A stretch of DNA of 7,571 bases from Methanobacterium sp. PtaB.Bin024 (GTDB taxonomy: Archaea > Methanobacteriota > Methanobacteria > Methanobacteriales > Methanobacteriaceae), in the NCBI GenBank assembly GCA_002067065.1, contig MVPY01000012.1, forward strand, positions 1 to 7,571, in the 5' to 3' direction. Of this stretch, positions 1-5,954 are shown piece after piece. Below the pieces are notes generated by a model. It saw only the letters and a list, made by a program, of their open reading frames with translations. It was not told the origin of the DNA and made no database searches. A program made the translations under genes and the position numbers. The number at the start of each line of letters is the position of its first letter. The first letter of the stretch is position 1.

Positions 1-1
1 T

Positions 2-625
2 GGTAGTGGAGGTATGACAACTATACTTAATACAAATAATCTTATTCCATTAAATTCTGAAGATGCTTATGATACCACAGCTTATGGTTATACTGCCATT
101 GCTGTTGCCGGCATTCCTAACTCTGATATTGTTGACTGGGTGCTTGTTGAGTTAAGGACAGGGACTGCCTCTAATACTAAAGCAGCTGAACGAGCTGCTT
201 TTCTTAAAAGTGATGGAACAATTGTAGATACAGATGGAACAAGTCCCGTGACGTTTTCGGGTTTAAGTGTCGGAAATTATTATGTGGTTGTTAGACACCG
301 AAACCATCTGGCAATTATGACTGCAACTACAATTCCTTTGAGCAGCAGTTCTTCTTTATATAATTTTACAACAGCTCAATCACAGGCTTATGGAACAGAT
401 GCAATGAAAGTTTTAAGTGGTGGTACATATGGTATGAATACTGGAGACGGCAATCAAGATGGATTTGTAACCAGTACGGACTTTAACGTTTTTAACCCAA
501 AGTTTACGAGTGCTGCAAGCGGTTATGAATATCCTGACTGGAATTTAGATGGATTTGTGACCAGTACTGACTTTAATTTTTTTAATCCAAACTTTACGAC
601 AGCTAAACAAACTTTTGTACCATAA
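2..625 (+). CDS. Secreted dockerin-bearing protein, C-terminal part (5' end outside window)
   Basis: This reading frame is open through the left window edge. The ATG at 14 is almost certainly an internal methionine, because the residues before it (GSGG) and after it (MTT.LN) align with an internal stretch (GSGTMTTTLN) of the deacetylase at 1994-3835. Seen: a module of about 150 residues rich in beta-prone sequence, with the landmarks DIVDWVLVELRTGTA, RAAFLKSDG, GNYY and VRHRNHL. After it come 60 residues with two loops of the form DxNxDGxxTSTDF, 30 residues apart, and the protein ends AKQTFVP. In known type I dockerins, positions 1, 3, 5, 9 and 12 of such a loop bind calcium, and positions 10-11 (here Ser-Thr) contact the cohesin. 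There is no T9SS sorting domain, so this protein cannot be anchored by that route on its own. The catalytic or binding part lies upstream of the window and cannot be named. The gene sits 32 bases before the cohesin-like gene, suggesting one transcript. Confident as a partial gene; dockerin-like is likely but not proven. Confidence 0.85.
   Translation, partial: GSGGMTTILNTNNLIPLNSEDAYDTTAYGYTAIAVAGIPNSDIVDWVLVELRTGTASNTKAAERAAFLKSDGTIVDTDGTSPVTFSGLSVGNYYVVVRHRNHLAIMTATTIPLSSSSSLYNFTTAQSQAYGTDAMKVLSGGTYGMNTGDGNQDGFVTSTDFNVFNPKFTSAASGYEYPDWNLDGFVTSTDFNFFNPNFTTAKQTFVP
443..622 (+). other. Dockerin-like domain with two near-identical calcium-loop halves
   Basis: The last 60 codons of the first gene encode two EF-hand-type loops, DGNQDGFVTSTD and DWNLDGFVTSTD, each followed by F-N-x-F-N-P-x-F. 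The two DNA copies, 458-509 and 548-599, are exactly 90 bases apart and differ at 6 of 52 positions by my count. This two-fold symmetry is characteristic of type I dockerins, where either half can bind the cohesin. The alternative is a generic calcium-stabilised terminal repeat with no cohesin partner. Confidence 0.7.
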
Positions 626-647
626 GATTTTATAAAATTTTATAAAT

Positions 648-653
648 AAGGTG
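648..653 (+). promoter_or_regulatory. Ribosome binding site for the cohesin-like gene
   Basis: AAGGTG lies 4 bases before the ATG at 658 and fixes that start. The intergenic space is only 32 AT-rich bases with no convincing terminator, which fits read-through from the dockerin gene. Confidence 0.4.
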
Positions 654-657
654 TACT

Positions 658-1779
658 ATGAATAAAACTATTTCTATTTTACTTGGTCTAATAATAATTG
701 TATTAAACCTACAGTTTAGAACACATGCTCAGACTATACAACAGCAACTTGTGATTGTTCAAAATGATGGGATTGTAGGTGGAAGTTTCAGAGTGGGTAT
801 TCAAGTCAAAGGTACAAATTTACCTACAGCTAATACTATTGGCTCTGCAACTATTGATGTTCAATTCAATAATACGCACCTTGCATATATTAACGCAACC
901 AATAGCAGTGCAACTAATGGTCCAGTGCCAACCAATGGTTATACTAAATCACATACAAATAATACTACCTTTATCAGAATTGGAGTTTTGGGTACCAACG
1001 TCGGTCCTGAAGGATTTTCCGGATTTGATTTAGATACTATATATACAACTTGGTCAACGTTAAATTTCACAATTCTGAGTACCATTAACACCAGTTTAAC
1101 AATAAATGATACCACAAATGCAATTGGATTGTTTGCTAATCATGCAAATGATCCTGCAACTGGTATCATAAATAATCAACCATTAACCGCCCCAATAAAC
1201 ATTATCGATTCGCCGTTACCTGTCGAACTTTCATCTTTCACATCTAAATATCTGAATGATAAGGTTCAGCTAAACTGGGTTACAAAAACAGAAGTTAACA
1301 ACTATGGATTTTATGTTGAGAGAAAAGTTAACGATGGTCAGTGGAATAGTTTAACATTTATTGAAGGGCACGGTAATTCAAACTCACCAAAAGAATACAG
1401 CTATTCAGATAAAGACCTGTTTGCAGGAGGAAGTATATTTCAGTACAGGCTAAAGCAAGTTGACACCGATGGTAAGTTTGAATATTCGGATATAGTTGAA
1501 GTAGAAATATTACCGGCAAAGTTTGAGCTTTCACAGAATTATCCAAACCCGTTTAATCCGAGCACAACTATACAGTTTTCATTACCGAAAGCAACACAGT
1601 TAAAAATTAATATTTATAATATGCTCGGAGAATTGGTAGAAACACTCGCAGAAGGAACCTACGAAGCTGGTTACCATAAAGCGGAATTCAATGCTTCTAC
1701 ACTTCCAAGCGGTGCATACATTTATAGATTCGAAAGTCCGGATTTTGTCCAGGTAAGAAAAATGGTTTTGATAAAATAA
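658..1779 (+). CDS. Cohesin-like surface protein with T9SS type A sorting domain
   Basis: A 373-residue secreted protein. Residues 1-24 form a signal peptide (lysine, then a hydrophobic stretch ILLGLIIIVL, probable cut after THA). Residues 27-186 look like a cohesin/CBM-type beta-sandwich: a G-S-F-R-V-G-I-Q-V opening strand, then ATIDVQFNNTHLAYINA (the 'average out a strand, then value of x at y' pattern of cohesins), then WSTLNFTIL near the end. Residues 187-288 are the fibronectin-like domain starting LPVELSSF, commonly placed before T9SS tails, with the landmarks LNWVTKTEVNNYGFYVER and YRLKQVDTDG. Residues 289-373 are a complete T9SS type A sorting domain (SQNYPNPFNPSTTI ... GELV ... LPSGAYIYRF ... 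RKMVLIK). The expected fate is export by Sec, then T9SS passage and surface attachment or release. No catalytic motif is visible. It follows the dockerin gene by 32 bases, which suggests that it is that protein's docking partner. Secretion and sorting are confident; the cohesin identity is moderate. Confidence 0.85.
   Translation: MNKTISILLGLIIIVLNLQFRTHAQTIQQQLVIVQNDGIVGGSFRVGIQVKGTNLPTANTIGSATIDVQFNNTHLAYINATNSSATNGPVPTNGYTKSHTNNTTFIRIGVLGTNVGPEGFSGFDLDTIYTTWSTLNFTILSTINTSLTINDTTNAIGLFANHANDPATGIINNQPLTAPINIIDSPLPVELSSFTSKYLNDKVQLNWVTKTEVNNYGFYVERKVNDGQWNSLTFIEGHGNSNSPKEYSYSDKDLFAGGSIFQYRLKQVDTDGKFEYSDIVEVEILPAKFELSQNYPNPFNPSTTIQFSLPKATQLKINIYNMLGELVETLAEGTYEAGYHKAEFNASTLPSGAYIYRFESPDFVQVRKMVLIK
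1522..1776 (+). other. T9SS type A C-terminal sorting domain
   Basis: The last 85 residues of the cohesin-like protein match the type A sorting signal in every landmark: NYPNPFNP near the start, a central IYNMLGELV, then LPSGAYIYRF, and a basic C-terminus RKMVLIK. In known T9SS substrates this domain directs outer-membrane translocation and is removed on attachment to the surface. It is the only complete sorting domain in the window. Confidence 0.93.
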
Positions 1780-1800
1780 TTTTTTACTATTTATAATCAT

Positions 1801-1825
1801 CCAATTATAAAAAAGTTGGTTTTTT
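1801..1825 (+). terminator. Weak possible rho-independent terminator after the cohesin-like gene
   Basis: CCAAT at 1801-1805 can pair with GTTGG at 1815-1819 (four Watson-Crick pairs and one G-T), followed at once by a run of six T. The stem is short and AT-flanked, so this is tentative. Its position, 21 bases after the stop codon, is right for ending the first transcription unit. Confidence 0.35.
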
Positions 1826-1937
1826 CTACGTAATGTGTCGAACAAGGTTATTCTTTTAAGGGCTATTTGTGTTGTCAACTTTATTATTTCGCCCCTGCCC
1901 AATTATTAATTAATTGTATCCATAATTAGGATGAATG

Positions 1938-1966
1938 TGTTTAATAAACATTTTTCAAATATTTGA
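1938..1966. promoter_or_regulatory. Two adjacent palindromes upstream of the deacetylase gene
   Basis: TGTTTAATAAACA at 1938-1950 has perfect 6-base arms around one central base. TCAAATATTTGA at 1955-1966 is a perfect 12-base palindrome. They are 4 bases apart and lie 28-56 bases before the ATG at 1994, where operators or promoter elements would be expected. Both are very AT-rich, so chance is a real alternative, and I recognise no known regulator site. Confidence 0.3.
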
Positions 1967-1983
1967 TTTTTGATAATCCATAA

Positions 1984-1988
1984 GAGGG
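1984..1988 (+). promoter_or_regulatory. Ribosome binding site deciding the deacetylase start
   Basis: GAGGG lies 5 bases before the ATG at 1994. It supports that start over the in-frame TTG at 1970, whose extra eight residues (with K, R, D and E) would spoil the signal peptide. Confidence 0.55.
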
Positions 1989-1993
1989 ATGAA

Positions 1994-3835
1994 ATGAAGC
2001 GTAAAATAATTTTAATAATAATGCTGATCTTTTTAAGCATAGGCAATATAAAGGCACAGTATGGACCGGTAGTTTCTTTTTCTTACGATGATGGATATCC
2101 TTCATGGTGGGATCTCGGTTTCCCTTTGTATCAGAAGTACGGATTTCCGGCAGTAGGTTGGATAAATGCTATTTCCTGGTGGATGCAAGGTACTGATTAC
2201 CACGCTCTGGAGCATTTAAAAGTTATGCAGAAAGCTGGCTGGGAGATTAGCAGTCACACATATTCTCATGCGGAACCTATAACTGAAGCTGAAGTTAGTA
2301 TTATGAAAAACTGGCTGGACTCTCTTGGATTTCCAAATTCAGGTTTTCAATCACCCCGCAATGATTGGGATCATGATCTGGTTAATATAGTTAGGAAATA
2401 CCATCCATATTATTCTGCAGGTACAGGCGACTATAATCAAAGCGAAGAGGGGATGTCTCATCCCTATGATATTTACTTTTTGAAACGGTTCAGTTTAACA
2501 AACGATGTAACTATACAACAAGTTAGAAAATTATTGGACTCTGCTGCTGTGAAAAACCAATGGGTAATTTTTTATGGTCATCCATTGGGTAATCATTCTG
2601 GTGGTTGGTATCAAGATACGGCACTTTTAAGAGCCACGTTTGATGAGGTGGTTTCGAGGCAGATTCCGGTTAAGACAGTTAGAGAAGTTGTAAATGATCT
2701 ATATCCGCCGGGTTGTGTAATCAGATGTTCTGATGATACATCACAGTATCCTGTACGCAGCACTTTTGAAAATGAAGGATCCTTCAATGCATCCGTCTGG
2801 AATGAATACTGGCATACTGTTAGTTGGACGGACCCCCGCTACATAGGTTCACCTGCAGTGTATTGTAACACTTCAAATAAAAATTTACCAGTGATGAAGT
2901 TTTACCGCAATATCCCTAATGGTCAATATGAGGTAAGAGCAACTATTATTGTGAAAGATCCCGATAGGACTTACAGATTATTTTATTCAATTAATGATGA
3001 AAGTAATCCGTCAAAAGACAGTGTGGAAGTAAGTAAAAATAGTGATGTGTCCTTAGGAATGGTTACTGTTACTAACGGGCAGTTTGCACTTTATACGCAG
3101 AAAGCAGATGTGATCTCTGGTAGTAATGGATATGTGGGATGGGCATATATACGGCTAATTACCCAGACAGTTGTAAATGCAAAAGTATATCTTCAGGGAA
3201 GTTATGCTGGAAGCGGAACAATGACAACAACATTGAATTCATCAGGTAAGTTACCTTTTCATCACCCATATAATGATACATTAGGAATCTGGAATTACCG
3301 TGGCAGTGAAAGAGTTTATAATATGCCCGCAGATATAGTTGATTGGGTTCTTGTTGAGTTAAGAACTGGCACAGCAGCAAATACAATCGTAGGAAGCCGG
3401 GCAGCTTTCTTAAAAAGTGACGGTAGCATTGTAGACCTGGATGGATTAAGTCAAGTAAAATTTAATAGAATAGTTCCCGGAAATTACTATATAGTTATAA
3501 GGCACAGAAATCATCTGCCAATTATGAGCGCTAATCCGGTCAACCTGAGTTTTACAAATAGCTCTCTTTATGATTTCAGTACCGCACAAACACAAGCTTA
3601 TGGAACCGAGTCAATGGCTGACCTTGGGAACAGTGTTTTTGGAATGATTGCAGGAGATGCAAATCAAGATGGCTTTATAACTAGCTCCGATTTTAATATT
3701 TTCTATTCTAAGTTTCTAAATGCTGCAAATGGATATGACTATTGTGACTGGAATTTAGATGGATTAGTAACTAGTACTGATTTTAACTTTTTTAATGCAA
3801 ATTTTATCACTGCCAAACATACATTTGTACCCTAA
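1994..3835 (+). CDS. Secreted polysaccharide deacetylase (CE4) with C-terminal dockerin
   Basis: 613 residues from the ATG at 1994. Residues 1-21 are a signal peptide (MKRK, hydrophobic core, cut after IKA). Residues 24-236 form a NodB/CE4 domain, a metal-dependent hydrolase that removes N- or O-acetyl groups from glycans. Its landmarks are SYDDG (catalytic and metal-binding Asp32-Asp33), the metal-ligand pair SHTYSH (His88 and His92), the FQSPRND loop at 118-124 and YGHPLG with His196. The usual FRPPY-type motif 3 is altered, with Gln119 where Arg is typical, so the subfamily and substrate are uncertain. Residues 245-389 are an unassigned beta-rich region, perhaps carbohydrate-binding. Residues 390-553 are the same module as in the gene at 2-625 (DIVDWVLVELRTGTA ... 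IRHRNHL). Residues 554-613 are a dockerin-like pair of loops (DANQDGFITSSD and DWNLDGLVTSTD) ending AKHTFVP. No sorting domain is present, so attachment probably depends on another protein. It is separated from the previous gene by 214 bases and probably has its own promoter. Confidence 0.9.
   Translation: MKRKIILIIMLIFLSIGNIKAQYGPVVSFSYDDGYPSWWDLGFPLYQKYGFPAVGWINAISWWMQGTDYHALEHLKVMQKAGWEISSHTYSHAEPITEAEVSIMKNWLDSLGFPNSGFQSPRNDWDHDLVNIVRKYHPYYSAGTGDYNQSEEGMSHPYDIYFLKRFSLTNDVTIQQVRKLLDSAAVKNQWVIFYGHPLGNHSGGWYQDTALLRATFDEVVSRQIPVKTVREVVNDLYPPGCVIRCSDDTSQYPVRSTFENEGSFNASVWNEYWHTVSWTDPRYIGSPAVYCNTSNKNLPVMKFYRNIPNGQYEVRATIIVKDPDRTYRLFYSINDESNPSKDSVEVSKNSDVSLGMVTVTNGQFALYTQKADVISGSNGYVGWAYIRLITQTVVNAKVYLQGSYAGSGTMTTTLNSSGKLPFHHPYNDTLGIWNYRGSERVYNMPADIVDWVLVELRTGTAANTIVGSRAAFLKSDGSIVDLDGLSQVKFNRIVPGNYYIVIRHRNHLPIMSANPVNLSFTNSSLYDFSTAQTQAYGTESMADLGNSVFGMIAGDANQDGFITSSDFNIFYSKFLNAANGYDYCDWNLDGLVTSTDFNFFNANFITAKHTFVP
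3653..3832 (+). other. Dockerin-like domain of the deacetylase
   Basis: The 60 terminal residues align without gaps to those of the first gene, including the 30-residue loop spacing and the terminal AK-x-TFVP. The presumed recognition pair at loop positions 10-11 is Ser-Ser in the first loop and Ser-Thr in the second, whereas both are Ser-Thr in the first gene. This half is therefore less symmetrical but probably has the same partner specificity. Confidence 0.68.
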
Positions 3836-3857
3836 AGTATATCATGAAAGATATATT
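3836..3857 (+). repeat. Hairpin directly after the deacetylase stop codon
   Basis: AGTATATC at 3836-3843 pairs with GATATATT at 3850-3857 (one G-T pair) around a 6-base loop. It starts at the base after the stop codon but is followed by AGGGG, not a T run, so it is not a standard terminator. It may stabilise the 3' end of the mRNA. Confidence 0.35.
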
Positions 3858-3966
3858 AGGGGAGTATGGGTTATATTAGCAGATGAAGCTTACACAGCCG
3901 ATTAATATAGACTAAAACTCAATACTTCCAGTTTATTCATTGGTGCCAGCGATTGAAGAATTGAAA

Positions 3967-4028
3967 TCAATAGCTTTTCAGCTTACTCATAGCAAGGTTT
4001 TAAGCAGATAAGAAAAATGATTTTATAA
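3967..4028 (+). pseudogene. Decayed fragment of a T9SS sorting domain
   Basis: In one frame 3976-3996 reads FQLTHSK, and in the next frame 3996-4025 reads GFKQIRKMIL. Together they give the typical last strand and basic end of a T9SS type A domain (pattern: YxL ... GFxQxRKMILLK). A single missing base near 3994-3998 breaks the frame, and a second missing base after 4025 turns the expected leucine/isoleucine-lysine ending into a stop. The DNA from CAG at 4005 to 4025 matches the end of the intact domain at 1750-1770 in 18 of 21 positions. Weaker similarity may extend left to about 3934. No intact start or body remains in the 227-base gap. I infer the remains of a gene that once followed the deacetylase, perhaps an anchor protein like the one at 658-1779. 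Chance resemblance is possible but unlikely given the matching order of landmarks. Confidence 0.55.
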
Positions 4029-4052
4029 AATATTTCCTATCTATTAAATTTT

Positions 4053-4059
4053 AGGAGAG
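4053..4059 (+). promoter_or_regulatory. Ribosome binding site for the first beta-helix gene
   Basis: AGGAGAG ends 3 bases before the ATG at 4063. The AGGAG core is the strongest Shine-Dalgarno match among the plus-strand genes here, and it fixes the start. Confidence 0.55.
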
Positions 4060-4062
4060 TAT

Positions 4063-5628
4063 ATGAAGTATATTCCAGAATATTTTTTCTACTCAGGATT
4101 TTTTTTATTGATATGTATAATTACATCTCAATGTACAACAATTGCTCACACATCGAAATATTTTGTAGATAAAAATGCCACCGGTCGAAACAATGGAATT
4201 TCATGGGATAATGCTTGGCAATCATTTTCTGATATTGACTGGGATTTAATACAACCAGGAGATATTATTTATATTTCGGGAGGAAAGGATTCGACTATTT
4301 ACTATGAGACATTGGCACCAAAATGCAGAGGCACTGAAACTCAACGAATTACTATTGTAGCTGGTAAATACGCTCCTTTATCAACGGGACACAGCGGCAG
4401 GGTTATAATTGATGGTCAGGCAGAAACAAGACACGAAAGCATTTTATTTGATGATTATAAAGGAACAGCACCCGCTTATGTTACAGTTAAAGGATTAGAA
4501 TGTCGTCAATCTACTGCCGGAGTTAATTTTAATATCGATTCTGAACCTGGCGTTTGTAAAGGAATTATTCTGGATTCACTTTTTATTTACGATTGGTATG
4601 ATTTAGCTGGGGTGCTCTGCATAGGTAATGCTGATAGTACAATTATACAAAACTGCAGAATAGTTTCATTTGTAAACAAGGGTTTTCAAACCGACTGTTT
4701 TCATTTTAATGGAGATGGAGATTTGTATCCACGACGTACTATAATACGGAATAACTTTATTGCAAATCGTAATCAAGATCCGAAAGCACACAACGATGGA
4801 ATACAAAGTGTACAGGCAGATGGTTTCATTATTTATAATAATATTATTATTAACGATTCAGTTTACAGCCCAGAGGGGGGAGGATTACCGTTTATATTGG
4901 GAAGTATTGATTATAATTATAGAAAGCCAATCCAGCAGCGCAATCCGGTAATTCTATATAATAATTTCTGTTATATGGGCGGTGTCTGGTATCCAAACGC
5001 CAATATGGGTTATAATATGTGGACGCGATATTATAGTGACGAAGCTCATCAGCCGCTTACATATATCATTAATAATACAATTGTTACAAACGGACCAAGA
5101 ATAGCAGGAGTTGGTCAAGAATATAAAATAGATTTATTTATAAACAATATTAATGCAATGTATTGTTTACCAGATGGAGTGTATGATAAAGATTGGAGAA
5201 GCAGTAATACCCATGGTTGGCATACAAACTTCTCATCAAGTAGTGTTTGGCGTAAAAATATGCCAATGGATAGTATTAGAAACAATCTGTTCTGGAAGGA
5301 AGATAACGTGCAAACTTTATTTTCTGGCGGATACATATATAGTACGGTTGGAATGGGGGAAATATCAAATTGGACAGAATGGCGAATTCTTGGGGGGACC
5401 GGAGTAAATGCCGATCCATTGTTTGTAAAACATTTTGGTCATGAACCAAGTCAATTAACTTTAAATGGAGAGCTAAGACCTAATTCTCCTGCCATAAATA
5501 AGGGAGAGAATATCCAGCCTTATCTGGATTACTTTTATAAAACCTGGGGAATTATACTTCCCAATGAAGGCATAAATGGTGTTCCAAGAGATAATACTCC
5601 TGCAATAGGAGCTTATGAATATGAATAA
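4063..5628 (+). CDS. Secreted right-handed parallel beta-helix protein
   Basis: 521 residues. The N-terminus is an export signal (hydrophobic FFLLICIITSQC). Cys24 follows TSQ, a poor lipobox because Gln at -1 is unusual, so signal peptidase I cleavage near Ala28 is more likely than a lipoprotein. The mature protein opens with YFVDKNATGRNNGISW and PGDIIYISGG, the entry of many extracellular pectate-lyase-like beta-helices. It continues with repeated short strands rich in Asn and Ile (IIRNNFIANR, FIIYNNIIIND, ILYNNFCYMGG, YIINNTIV), the N-ladder rungs of such helices. It closes with SPAINKGE ... GVPRDNTPAIGAYEYE, the standard end cap. Members include polysaccharide lyases, epimerases and phage-like adhesins; I cannot assign catalytic residues. 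It is about half identical to the protein starting at 5955, a tandem duplication. Unlike that paralogue it stops right at the cap, with no Ig-like, dockerin or sorting domain, so how it stays at the surface is unclear. Confidence 0.88.
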   Translation: MKYIPEYFFYSGFFLLICIITSQCTTIAHTSKYFVDKNATGRNNGISWDNAWQSFSDIDWDLIQPGDIIYISGGKDSTIYYETLAPKCRGTETQRITIVAGKYAPLSTGHSGRVIIDGQAETRHESILFDDYKGTAPAYVTVKGLECRQSTAGVNFNIDSEPGVCKGIILDSLFIYDWYDLAGVLCIGNADSTIIQNCRIVSFVNKGFQTDCFHFNGDGDLYPRRTIIRNNFIANRNQDPKAHNDGIQSVQADGFIIYNNIIINDSVYSPEGGGLPFILGSIDYNYRKPIQQRNPVILYNNFCYMGGVWYPNANMGYNMWTRYYSDEAHQPLTYIINNTIVTNGPRIAGVGQEYKIDLFINNINAMYCLPDGVYDKDWRSSNTHGWHTNFSSSSVWRKNMPMDSIRNNLFWKEDNVQTLFSGGYIYSTVGMGEISNWTEWRILGGTGVNADPLFVKHFGHEPSQLTLNGELRPNSPAINKGENIQPYLDYFYKTWGIILPNEGINGVPRDNTPAIGAYEYE

Positions 5629-5755
5629 TAAGATGAACCAGATCTGATTCTGCAGGCAGCATTAAAATTAATTTTGTTTAATAAATAAATTAATATTCTT
5701 TTCATTACAAGTACTTTTATGCTGATAAAGATTTAATTATTTTAGTTATTAAAGA

Positions 5756-5801
5756 ACGAAAGATTTTTTCAAAATGCACTCTTTGTGCACCCTCCTTTCG
5801 T
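5756..5801. repeat. Nested inverted repeat (two-stem structure)
   Basis: The outer arms ACGAAAG (5756-5762) and CTTTCGT (5795-5801) are perfect complements. Inside them TGCAC (5775-5779) and GTGCA (5785-5789) form a second perfect stem with a 5-base loop. There is no T run after the outer stem on either strand, so a simple terminator is unlikely. It could be an RNA structure in a leader or 3' end, or an operator. Confidence 0.45.
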
Positions 5802-5945
5802 AAAAAATAAATTCACCTGATGAAAATTTGAGTAAAAGTTACCATATTTACATTTTTACCGATCGTCTCATTTTGAATGTTTCAAAAAAATAATGATTCA
5901 TAACGGCACATATATTGGGATTAGATTTATCATTATAAATATAAA

Positions 5946-5949
5946 AGGA
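5946..5949 (+). promoter_or_regulatory. Ribosome binding site for the second beta-helix gene
   Basis: AGGA, within AAAAGGA, lies 5 bases before the ATG at 5955. This start gives a good signal peptide. Confidence 0.45.
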
Positions 5950-5954
5950 CAGCG

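Larger units (their letters stand above)
5629..5954. other. 326-base intergenic region between the two beta-helix genes
   Basis: No plus-strand gene is visible. The first bases after the double stop (5626-5631) continue in frame as DEPDL, resembling DAGPDL at the same place in the downstream paralogue, before a stop near 5686; this may be a trace of a lost extension. The middle holds the nested inverted repeat at 5756-5801. The minus strand carries a 20-codon open frame at 5717-5779 behind a good AAGGAGG. The final 100 bases are AT-rich and presumably contain the promoter of the next gene, but I see no clear promoter motif. Confidence 0.6.

Noticed and set aside
14..16. ATG at 14 as the true start of the first gene
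   Set aside because: The frame is open to the left edge, no signal peptide follows, and the residues on both sides of this Met align with the interior of the deacetylase tail.
443..622. Tandem repeat as a mobile element or CRISPR
   Set aside because: The 90-base periodicity is in frame and explained by the two calcium loops of a dockerin; no other copies, spacers or transposase are present.
779..1033. 84-codon plus-strand frame inside the cohesin-like gene
   Set aside because: Overlaps the signal-bearing gene in another frame, has no ribosome site and gives low-complexity hydrophobic sequence.
1600..1902. 100-codon minus-strand open frame
   Set aside because: It lies mostly antisense to the conserved T9SS sorting domain; its product has no recognisable domain or export signal and is a shadow of the coding strand.
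1970..1993. Upstream TTG start for the deacetylase
   Set aside because: It would place eight residues, several charged, before the signal peptide, and GAGGG is correctly spaced for the ATG at 1994 instead.
4063..4137. First beta-helix protein as a lipoprotein (Cys24)
   Set aside because: The sequence before Cys is TSQ; Gln at -1 does not fit the lipobox, and an ordinary signal peptidase site a few residues later is better.
5115..5407. Short open frames on both strands within the first beta-helix gene
   Set aside because: Out-of-frame shadows of a clearly conserved coding region.
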